Origin: Phallusia fumigata
Lineage: Eukaryota; Chordata; Ascidiacea; Phlebobranchia; Ascidiidae
Direction: 5' to 3'
NCBI GenBank assembly: GCA_008931825.1
Contig: QXVZ01034264.1
Span: forward strand, 1-22,321
DNA: 22,321 nt
Positions 9,401-21,400 of the stretch are shown here, piece by piece. Position 1 is the first letter of the stretch, and every line of letters begins with the position of its first letter. The notes under the pieces are model-generated. The model did no database searches. It was given only the letters and a program-made list of their open reading frames with translations, and was not told the origin of the DNA. The translations under genes were made by a program, and so were the position numbers.

Positions 9401-12400
9401 TAAAACGTTGTGTGGCGCAAAAAAGTTAATGGCACAATTAATGGGGGTTAATCGCACTGTAGCTACACCGTTGTATTCTTTGTTATGTGCCCCAAAATGG
9501 ACTGACGTTACCTATAAATCCTTGAAAATTAAACAGAAAAGGATCCGAAACAAACTATTCTATTCTATTATACTCTAGAATAGTTTATGATTCTATAGTG
9601 TACATCCCTATAAACAAATGATCTTTACCCAATGTGGGTAATAAACAAGTAACAAAGTATCACATAAAACTTATTTTACCTATTGACGCATTCACGGGAA
9701 ATGACACATCGAAATTCTTCCTGTCCACAAGAGGGCGTTGAAGTGCTGGGTAATTCGGTCGTCTCACCAGTGGAACTGGCAGTTGTTACCTACAGAGCAA
9801 AAATGCCAAGAGCAACATAAGAAAACGGTACACATACATGGAAATGAAGACTCATATTTCAAAGACCAAATTAGAACAAAAACTCCCAATTACAGGCTTT
9901 GGGAACTCTAACTTTTGAGTAGAGCATGATGTTGATATGACGTAAGGACAAAACAAATATATTGGCTTGTTATAACTGGTAATAACTCTTCAACTATTCA
10001 ACGTCTATTATTATTTGGGGTTTGTTTACTACTTCGCTACCAAGTGGCATGGAACAAGCCTGTCATACTAAGCATATCTTTTTTCGTTTAACAGCGATTT
10101 CTAGTGGCGCATTAAACAATAGATTTATGATTCAAACTATTTGATTTCAATAACCAAAAATCATACCTCTGCCAGATGGCTTTGTGCCTCTGTAGTGGAA
10201 ACAAACGCGGTGCTCTGTTTCGTCAGCAGTTCGCCCAATACGTTCGATGACGTCATTAGGTTGCTCGGTGACGTCATAGGAAAGGTGGATGCTGCATTGA
10301 AAAGGATTTAGGCACCAAGTATCGGGCTGGTGTGTCGTAGGGTGATTTTTAGGCTGAAAAACTTTGACACAGCTAAGTCTATAAGATAAGCATACCTGTG
10401 GCTGCTATGGGTGCTTGACAATAACAACAATCATTTTCAGGTTGAATTAGTGTTTCGTTGTCTGGACAACCAACAGTGGAATATTCACAATACCTGTAAT
10501 GACATTAGGGGAGGATCAACTTTCTGAGATGTGATCCATGCTGGATAAAGGGGTTAAGCTGTTAACATAACCATCTATACAAGCAGTGGTCGTTAGTACG
10601 AGTCCCACTATAAAGGGACTTTCTTGATCATGTTTTAAATAAGATGACTGATGATCATAACAATTACAGCGTAATTTTCACACAAACAATGACAAAACTC
10701 GTTTTAGTTTATCAACCCACCGACGACAGGTAACGGTTCCATTTTCTGCGCATGCGCACAAGCTGCACACCCCCTCGCGCCATTGCTCCCCCACCTTACG
10801 TGACGTCATCGACCTGCTTCTCGTGACGTCGCAAGTTGGGCAAGCTGGCGTCGGGCAACGTTTCGACTTCCGGTAAGAACCACGACAGTTTCTTGGCTTC
10901 CCATACCTGAAAAATATATGTGGTAATTTCGAGTAGGATTCTGGTTTTAATTGGAAGTCGAGTAATGAGTTTTAATTTGAACTACTCGTCAAGTTTTAAC
11001 GAATACTTATCGAGTAGTTACCAGTCGAGTAGCGTGGTTTGACGGTTTCTCACATAATTGTCAACGACTAATTTTATTGGTATTTCTTGCTGTAACGAGT
11101 ATTTATCGAAATTACTCGTCAAGTTACGTGCTTTTGACAGTTTTCACTTGTACAGTGATTTACTAACAGTTGTTAAAGAGTAATTTAAGATTAGGCACCT
11201 TATTAGTCAAGTCATGAGTTTTTGAATACTTCATTAGTGCATTGTCAGCATTGAATTTTTCTTTTTACAAGTTCTCTTGCAGTTATGTTTTTCAACGAGT
11301 TACGAGTACTTGGTGACACTACTCGCTCTATAACGAGTGCAAACTCTTTATCCGAGTCATGAATTTTTGCCTTACTCGTAAAACAAGCTTACCGACTTGG
11401 GTGAAGTGGGGACCTAAAGGCCCACTGGACCCCGTTGACCCCGCACGGCCCAAAACATGGCCCCCATTCAGACCAGTCGCTCCACCCACAAAGCGTTGTG
11501 TCGTCACAATCGGGGTCCTCGGCACATTCTCCCAACCGACCACCACCCGAACATTGACATATTTGGCAAAGCTCTTTTCTCCTTACTTCCTCGCCGATTT
11601 CGAACGCCTAAAAAGCAGTTTTACATCAACAAAGGTTGGTGGAAGTTTGTATAATTGGTTTTGAGTTAAGAAGATGCATTGCAATTCCTTGTTTACAACA
11701 AACAACTGTTTTATGACAGTTTTTGACGAAATATATTGGTTTAAAACCGTTTTCAGCCAGTTCTGGTCATAACGACCCACCAACTAGGCTATCCTAGTTT
11801 CAAAAAACATCTAAGCTCTTACATTTACGTGCAGTGCATTTTACCCAAAATCCCCCTCTAGTGGGTAACTCCCCCGATGAGAAACCCCCTAGTCTAAGTT
11901 AACTTCAACTTACTTTTCCGTTGACGTAGCACGGGCACTGGTTGTTAGGAACGCACTGATCACTGCTCTCGTTTCTAAGCACGTGACCGTACGGACAGAA
12001 GCAGCCATTGGTGCAACCCAGCGATGACGTCACGCACGACGCGTCACCGCCTCTGACGTAATCGCGACACGTCAGCGGGCATGGGTTGATGACGTCAAGG
12101 GCGTCCGAGTCACAGTTGTGATATATCTTGTTGCCTGCAAAATGTTTGTTGTCAAGAATTTGAGGAAAAATTTCAAGGAAATTAAAAAAACATTGCTATG
12201 GTTGACTGCACAAAACTGTAAAAAAACCCGGAACAATATTTGAACCAGTTTAGTTGAAATGACTAAGATATCAGCTAATGGACCTACAGTGTTTCTCAAA
12301 CTTTTTTCAATGCGACGCCTATGGAAAAGTTGGTTTAATTTCAACGCACCAGCGATAAGAATTTAAGAAAGACGCTCTTTATTAAAGTTGCATTTATTGA

Positions 12401-15400
12401 TACAAAAACAAAAATATTTGTTATTTATGGGTCACTGTTGATCCATGGGACCAACAATTCCATTTAAATAATCAAACATTTACATTTCATCCACACAAAT
12501 AGTTAAAAAACTACAGAAAAATATTTTATTACCTGCGCATTTTTGGTCAGGGCAAACCTCTTCCGAGCAAGACTTTATTTCCAGCATCGGGATCCCATAA
12601 ATTCTTCTCCTTCCCACGGCCAACGCTGCTGTACAATTCGTGCTTCCGTCCACACATGAGCGCCACCTAGAGCTCAGTCCGCCCCCACAAGTTACACCGC
12701 ATGGTGTCCACAGAGACCAGCCAGTCAAAATGCGAGTTTCGTCTGTAATGTATCCGTTTTAAAGGGTTTTTGTTAAAAACGCCGAAGATTGACGGTTGAC
12801 TGCACAAAGCTCGTTAGATAACCCGTCTTTGCCTTCGGGATAGAAGGCTGTGCATATACCAACCGGCAAGACTTACTTTGGCAAACTTCAGCAAAGCATG
12901 GCCTGGTAACAGATCCGCGACCTTGACATTGACCTTTGAGAGGGTCTACGTCATCACTGATCACATGACCTTGCTCGTCACGGGCTGGTGCACACGTGCG
13001 ATTGCGTTGTTGGACTCCGGAGCCACATGTCTGACTACAAGATCCTGCAAAATAACGAACGATTTAATTGTAAATTAAATCAATAAAATGAATATTTAGT
13101 GGTCTGTAGTAAATAGCAAATATCGAGTAGTGGGTAACGAGTATCGGATAGTGAGTAGCGAGTGACGAGTAACTCGTAGTGAGTAGCGAGTAACAGTTTT
13201 TTCCTGTAGCGAGTAGCAAGTATTCTGTGGTGAGTAGCGGGTAGCAACTGGAGTGGAACATGTTTATTGTGACACATTACGAGTAGCGAGTAAGGTGAAA
13301 AGCCTGTCCAGTGCAGAGTAGATTTAGGCGCGTGCGGAGTAGCTTGTAACGAGTAGCGGATACCGAGTAACTTGACGCGCTACATTTTGGCAAGACCAGC
13401 AAATTGATATTTACCCCAATTTGCCCATTCACTCCACATCGAGCACCCAGCTTCATCTGATGACGTATAACGCAGCACAATCATTGATGACGTCACAGAA
13501 TCGTTGCTGGACCTTCGAGCATCCAAGCACTCATCCACTCCATTGCACACCTAAAAGTAAGCACTGTTGGTCCGCACTAGGGACTGTAGAATTAAACTTG
13601 CCATGAACAGAGTATTTTAAAGCAGGGTTTCACCTCCAAGTTTTAATCTGTAACTGATACCCGTGTCAATGTTTGGTATACTATGTTTAATTAATTTTCT
13701 CTAGTGTAAAAAAGTGATTTATAAATATTTATAGAGCTGAACGATTTATTAACACAAAAAAACATTTAATTCATACAACTAATTTACAATCAACCTGCTT
13801 CTTGGCAAACGTTTATTTTCTACAGTTTTTGGGTGAATTTTCCAACAAGAGCTTCAGTGTGTGCCATGTGTAGGACACCCCTGTTTTAAAAGCATTTTTT
13901 GTCTCATTCAACACGCTGATTTTAAAAATTTTTGTGTGAAAAGCTAAACAAGAACTCCAAAATGTGTGCAGGCGAATATTTGTTTCTGTGTAAACTGCTC
14001 GTACCTTATTCAGTGTGATGCATCTTCCATTTAAGCAAGTATATCCGCTACATTCCGTTGCTGGAGCAGCACTTGTTGGGTCTGCGGGAAAAATAACACA
14101 TCTTATATCATGTTCTGCATAAATGTCCGGATATGAAGGCCAACGATATTTTGTTACCTTTTCATCGAGCCTCGTGCAGTTAAACATAACAAGCCTACAA
14201 GAAAACTTTTTTTCAAGACAGTTTTCACTAGTTATTGCCTGGTGCAGGGGCTGTGAACCTTTTTTCCCGTTTTACCAATTTCTGTTCGCACAACTGGCTA
14301 AAATCTGTGTTTCTACTTCTAAAAAGAGCGTCATTTTCAGCTAACAACCCACCTGCTACCCTTCAATTACTGACATATGTCCGTAATTAGTCATAGGTTA
14401 AACCACTGCCAAAGAGATACCGGTTATAGGGTAATTCAAAATGGCTAAAGCAGCACTTCGGTTACGTTTATTTGATCTTACTAATAGTGGGGGGCGTTGT
14501 CGGGTTGGTGACGTCATCGGGACAGTCCCTTTCGTCATCGGCGTCGTAGCAGTGGGTGATGCCGTCACAGACCATGCTGCCGTTAATGCATACCCCGTCA
14601 CCGCAAGTGAAACCACTATACAGGGATAATACAGCGTTAGTGTTTCGCTTTGGTAGGTGGATAGAACTTTAAACAAATTTGTTCAAACCTTGTACAAGCT
14701 TGCGTTGTCCTGTTCCGCATTCCGCAAGCGTCGTCAACTTCGTCTGACTTATCCGCACAATGATTCAAACCGTCGCATAGCAACCGCACGTCGATGCACC
14801 TCGCCCCGTTGTCACACGAAAATTCGCCCTAAAACGATGTAAAATGGAATCACTTCGTAGTAAAAGCTCATAAACAGCAGGAAAAGATGTGTGATTTGAT
14901 TTTTGTCATGTAACACCATTGAGTCTGTGTAACTCATTTGGTAGAGCGACAGCGCCGGATAGGCTACTGACGTGGGTTCGAATCCCGCCGCAAGCTGGAC
15001 TTTTTTATCCCACACCTTGCTAGAAAGATTCTAGTCGATGTTACGCGTCTTGCAGGCTTGGCGTGTAATAAAAATTACATGATTATGTACACGCATGAAT
15101 TAAAACCCTTGGTGGTTTGTCTTTCTGCTTGCCGGAACTTTACACGATGCAAAGCTGGTTTTAAGACCAGGAACAACTCAGAAAATTTGTCTCTCTACCT
15201 CGCGACAACCTCTCCAGCAATATTCCGTTTCGTCTGAATGATCGCTACAGTCGTTGACGTCATCACACACACGTTTCCATGGCACACAAACCGTGACGTC
15301 ATCGTCGCAGTGAAACTGTGGACAATCTGAAACAAAAAGGGCACAGCATTAGTCAATGGACTGAGAGCTATTAAGAAGAGTCTGTCGCTTATGCGAAATC

Positions 15401-18400
15401 CTTGTGTGCTTTAACACATGAGTCGAATCTGTACCATAGGGCCTTTAATCCAACGTTTTGGTCCGTGTCCGCTAGATGGCGCACAGTAACTGCTCTGATT
15501 ACCTTTTAATTGAGGTGCCTCTCGGCCCTCTCCGTATCTTGTACGCTCAGCGCATCACACGCTTGTTGACAACACTTCGCGGCAGTTAGTAATTTTATCG
15601 AATATTTACATGCTAAGTTCCTGTAGGTCAGGCAAACATATTGTACGCAATAACAGCTATATGCGCTTTTACCAGTGTTTTTCAATCAGTAGCCCATAGG
15701 GGTTGTTTGCAAATGGGCCATGGGGCTAGGTGGAAATGTTGGAATCCGAAATATTATTCCCAACAACTAGGGGGCTGGTTGTTTGAGTTCAACAGCAAGT
15801 TTCCCACTACAGTGCATATTGGAATCAACCACTATAATATTCGTGTCAAAACAAGTAAAATGTGAGGGATGATTATCATGCTGATGAAACAGTGGATCAA
15901 AATATTTTTACAAAACGTTTTCCAGGCCGCGTGAGAAAAAAATTGTGCCTTATGTTAGCGTTTGGCATACTCTTAAGTGCTTGCGAGGGAGCACTGCAAT
16001 TACTTTAAACTTTTTCGACAAAGGAAACTTGTTTTTGACGTACTGCCAGTGTTGGGAGTCGGTGTAGTCAGCACAACCTCGCTTGAAGTGCGGAAAGAGG
16101 TTGCAGGAGTTGTCAGTGAAGCACAGTCGAATTCGTCTTCACCTGAAGGAACACAACAAACATATTTAGCTGTGGTGACGTCATGACTGCATGTCGTCAC
16201 TCACCTTGCATGCAATCTTCTACGTCATCGCATAGCATGAAGCGATCGATGCACCCCCCGTCGGCACAAGTAAATTGGGTTGGGGGGCAAAAGCAAGAAT
16301 TCTCGTCCTCGCCGTTCACACAGTCCGGTGTTCCATCACAGTACGCGATGCGCGAGATGCATGAACCGTTGTCACAAGTAAATTGGTGGAGAATCGAGCA
16401 ATTCTGTGACAAAAAAATGACAGTGCAAAACTACTTGTTAGCAAATAGATTCATTAAACTAATATCTAACCTGTACACAATTATTTTCATCCGAATAATC
16501 TCCGAAACCGCAATCGTATTTCCCATCACAGGCAAGAAATCCAGAAACACATTTTCCACTGACACATGCGAACTCTGTGTCGCCGCATGCGGTCGTATTG
16601 GGGCCCACAGTAACGTCACAGTCCAGTTCGTCGCTCAGGTCGTCACAATCGAAAACTCCATCACAACTACGTAAATAGCGCGTCACAAAAGGTTGAAAAA
16701 CAGCTATTTTAACCGAATATGCGCAAAGGCTTTAAGTTGACTTACATTTTGGTGACTGGAATACATTTATTTTCGTCACACACGTGACCAGACGACCTGA
16801 AGCAATCCGAAGTTGTCCGATTACATCCGATCTCGTCCGAGCCGTCAAGACAGTCTCGTTCAAAGTCGCATCGCCACAGTTTGGAAATGCACTGGAAGCC
16901 ATTGGCGCATCGGTATTGTTCAGAACCGCAAGTGGGCAGTAACGAGTCGCACACATCTCCCTGTTAAGACGTAAAATTTGATGTCGAAATTACAAAACGA
17001 TTATATGAAACATTTAACAGCAACAACAAAACCTACAACAAAACTCGCAACGTAGTCAAAGTAGTCAAATATAATAAAGCAGTGTTCAGCCCTTGCAAAA
17101 AAAATTAACACTAAATATCAGTTGATAAGGTTTGCTTCAAAAGGTATTTGATACAGCGATTGATAAATGCTAAAAACTCCCAAATTCATTGATATTACCA
17201 TACACATGCAACATACATTTATAGAATTTTTTTATGCCATGATTTTGGTTGAAAACTAAAACTTTTTTTTACTTTTGTTAACACATCTTTGATTAGTCTA
17301 AACTTGATAAAATTACGTAGCCACAATTCCCCAATTCCAGTTATTATTGTTCTTTTCAAAACCTGATCAACTGTTTATGACTGAAAGTAACAAGTTACAT
17401 TCTTGGTTAATCTACCTGCAACTTGTTATCACTCTAAGCATCCAAAAAAGCAGCATCTATTCACTAAACCTATGTGCCTACATGTTTCTAATGTTACTAC
17501 TTAGATAATTTACAACTGCAAAGTGCCAGTGCCTTGTAAACAACATAAAGAACAATTAAGTTAATTACCGCACATATCCAGTCCCCAGCCTGACAAGTGC
17601 AATTCTGGCAGTTTTTGCTTAAATAAGTTCCTGCGGCATATTCGCCTCCGTCGAAGAAGCAAGGACATTGTGTGTCCTTCACGCACCGCTGACCATGCAT
17701 GACAAAACCCGTCGGACAGAAGCAGCCTTCCACACAAGGCAAATCGGCACAATGGCGCCCGAGTGATTGACCTGAAAAGTTTTTATTGGTGTTTTTAGCA
17801 TCTTGCAGACGAAAGTACGTTAAAAAGTGTGGAGTTTTTATCTGACGCTATCTGCCAAATTGCTTGTTTTTTGTAGTTTTGCTGTTATGTATTTCACAAT
17901 TTTCAATATTTTGTGATGAAACCATTCAAAGTACTAAATTCTCAGGTTTTCTTTGAAAACCATGAAAAACCTTTCTTCTTAGGAAAACAAACACCTGGCA
18001 AATAGTAAAAATGCCGAGCGGACACAAAAATGCCTTTTTTATTTTTATAAACCTCGTAATTGGCAAGTCTCCTGACAAGCGGGTCCGCAATCCCTGTAAA
18101 CCTGTNTTCAAAGTACTAAATTCTCAGGTTTTCTTTGAAAACCATGAAAAACCTTTCTTCTTAGGAAAACAAACACCTGGCAAATAGTAAAAATGCCGAG
18201 CGGACACAAAAATGCCTTTTTTATTTTTATAAACCTCGTAATTGGCAAGTCTCCTGACAAGCGGGTCCGCAAGCCATGTAAACCTGTCCACCATCGCACT
18301 GCATGGGACAGAACGCTTGCGAGCGCCACCTGACGGCTATGTTGTTTCGGTTGCATTCGTGAGAGTAGGCCGCCACCTGAAAAATCGTGAAAATCTTAAA

Positions 18401-21400
18401 TAAGCAGAAAAACTTGTAGACTTCAGTCAGTGGTTCCTAACCTGAAAAAATTCCCACTTTATATTAAGTTATTCATGATAAGTGTTGTATTTCTTTTTAG
18501 GCAGACCAGTGGTTCAAAACATTTAAACATATTTGAACATCACCTTGCCACTTCTTGTCTAGTAAGGAAGGAATAAAAAGTTCCAAAGTAGGCAAAGGGG
18601 GAATACATCAAAAAGGTTGGGAACCACTAACTTAGGTGCTTTTAAGTGCGCATTATTTACTTCGCCGTTTTTTGTACTTACAGCTGTGCAGACGCATTCG
18701 CAATCGCCTCCACCGTCACAAGCACAAGCGTCGTTCACACACCACTGGTAGTAACGGTTGTGGGGAACTACCGCACGACAGCGGGCAAAAACTCCACCCA
18801 CTGATATGATCGAGCACTTCCGTCGCGCCCAACCCACACGATGCATGTTCGCCTGCAACAAAACGCAATCGTCATTACGTCATCGCGTGACATCATTAGG
18901 TATCGCCGTAAACCTATTATGATTTCTATGGAAAATACTGAACAAACGTTTTGTCCACTGGGTTGTAAGCCCATCGTTCTGGTGGTCGAAACGTTAGCAA
19001 AAATTACAAGTTATTTGACAAAAAAAAAACTAGTACTTTTTGTGAGGTTTCACACTGGTAAAACGACAAACAGTCTTGTTAAATATGATTTCTATGTTAA
19101 AAATATTTTCGCCCCCCATGATGGCAAACGCGACCGTCTCACCTCACACGGGTTCAAGTAAGACCCCATTGCGTCGCTAGTCTCGGAGCAGACCGGAGAT
19201 ACCCGCCAGCTGTCCGTGAACGTTGAAGTCATGGTTTCCATGGAGCCCTGTCTGGTTGTGAAGTCATTCCCAGGGCTTCCGTCGTAGTTCCCGCACAGAC
19301 CAGAAACGTTTCCCATGTGACGTGGTTCCAACTGGACGCCAACCCGGGTTCCTGGACACAACCTCGTTTTACAACTTAACACAACAAAGAATATTGGGAC
19401 GCAATAAAACTGCTTAGAAACCCTGGTTTAAAGTCAGATGTCAAACAGAATGATCGCGAAATTTCAGAGGACAGTCTTAAATTCTAACAGAATCAGTCGG
19501 TATAATACACAAGGAATATGTATTTCGCCTAAATCGGCACCGTCAGATCCTACAACGTTCGGAAACCCCGAAGTCAGACGGAGACTTCACATGACGTTTT
19601 TTAAACATTTTATAGCTTTGGCTTACAGTGAACTAGCCACAAGCTTGGCCGGTCTGATAATTTGTTTCGTGTTTTGATGTGTGGATTTAGTTTACAGAGC
19701 TTAGTAGCAGTAAAGATGTTAATTTCTTAATTTGTTTCATTTTATCCCCGGTCGGTAGAACAACGCCTGAATGCGTTAAGCTCACAATGAGTCCACTGTC
19801 CAGCTACCTGCATCATTTCTTTGAATCAATTTTTATTAAATTGTTTAGATTCTTATCTTGGTGACTTCAATTTGGGTCAACCCATCGGGTTCACTGGGTT
19901 GGAGCAATGCCGCTTAAGTTTCTTACTTATAGAAACACAAGCGACTTAAAAAGCTTTATCTGTTACAAGTGCTTTACCTCCGTCCCAAAATACTGACAAG
20001 CCGAGATTGGGCCAGCTTGCAACCACGAACACTCCAGCGCGATCGATGGCCATGGACGTGACGTCACCGCCGATGACGTCATTGTTTCCGTATCGTCTCG
20101 GCAAGCGCGCGATCGGAGCTCCGTTCACAGTGATTCGTTTGCCGCGGAGGAGATGAATAACGGTTGACGCTAAATTAGTGAGCAGTGTTACAAAGTTTTG
20201 CTGTGTTTTTGCTCTCAGGCCTTGAGGCAGTGGTTCCCAACAGGGAAGGAATTACCACTTTATAGTTAAGTGAATTGTAATAGGTGTAGTATTTCTTATT
20301 AGGAGAGCAGTGGTTCTAAACCTTTTAATATTACTTAATATCACTTGTTGTCTAGTAGGGAAGGAGATATTAGTTCCAAAAAATAAGCAAAAACGGTAAA
20401 TGCATCATAAAGAGTTTGGAGCCTCTGCCTTAAGGATTCGAACCCTGCTATATTTATTTGCTGCAATAATTTTGTGTCTGCCACAATACGGTGATGTTGC
20501 GTGTATAGTGGAGGCACTGTTTGTTTCAGGTAGAAAATGCGCCCCGAAACGAACAGCACAGTTTGTTTGAACACAGCAACTGTTGTCAGGTGGTTAAACG
20601 ACGGCTTCAAAAAACCCTGGCAATGTTGAACTGAGCCAGGTCAGGTCTGAATTCCAGAATTATCAGGCCAACTTACCCACTGTGACGTAGACTGATTTCG
20701 TGCACGTGACCTTGGTGGAACCGCAGGGGACGTTTTCAGCTGTGACAGAGAACAGACCGTTCTTTTCTCGGGTCAAAACGTAACTGCATGCGCCCTGGAA
20801 AACAAACTTAGTTGCCATTGGTGCGACACAACCACTGCTGGTTAACAGTCAACTGCGACCTTCGTTAATGCAAACCAGGTATCCTGAGAAGGGTTCTGTT
20901 GTCTAAAATTGAACCATTTCGTTTTGAAATGGTTGACGACAGGAAGCATGGTGGGATACCTGCTTCAGACGGGCGAAGGCGTTTAGAGAAAGCTATCGTA
21001 CAATAGTTGTATGTAAATTTCTCAAGCTGTACGCGTGAATCTCTTGATTTTTCACACAAAAAATGTATTGATTACTTTTTCCTTTATATATCGGGTTCTG
21101 ATTAAAATTCCACCATTTCCGTGTACTCCTGATACCAATTTTTCTTCATCAAATAAGTATATTTCATGCTTATTGAAAAATGTGCTATGTGGTGACAGAA
21201 CAGGGCTCTCAAGTTGTACCCAAAATATTAAAAGTAATTGTTTTGGACCTATTTCACACCACATATACATACGTGTTGTAACTCTGCCTTTTATTCGAAC
21301 CTATAACTTTATACCCCGCTCATTTCAAGTAGTTAGCAGTTTAACTATCGTACAGTTTACGTAAGTCGTGTTTACGAGCCTGTTTCACACGAGAAGCTAG

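Noticed and set aside
12287..12480. A third hAT MITE starting cagtgtttctcaaactt
   Set aside because: I could not find a matching right terminus or an 8-bp flanking duplication, so it is recorded only as a possible fragment.
13064..13277. Overlapping minus-strand open frames rich in Thr-His-Tyr-Leu
   Set aside because: They are translations of the CGAGTA tandem array in an intron, not a protein.
14923..14995. A functional tRNA gene with CGG anticodon
   Set aside because: Only one of five anticodon-stem pairs forms, and position 33 is C instead of T.
16183..16674. 163-aa plus-strand open frame, the longest in the window
   Set aside because: It lies antisense to the LDLa exons 16205-16403 and 16471-16666 and crosses their splice borders; its Cys/Ser-rich content is the complement of the real exons.
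17926..18111. Second copy of SSPO exon 7 as a true exon duplication
   Set aside because: The copy lacks the 5' part and acceptor of the exon, stops at an N and is almost identical including intron, which fits an assembly overlap better.
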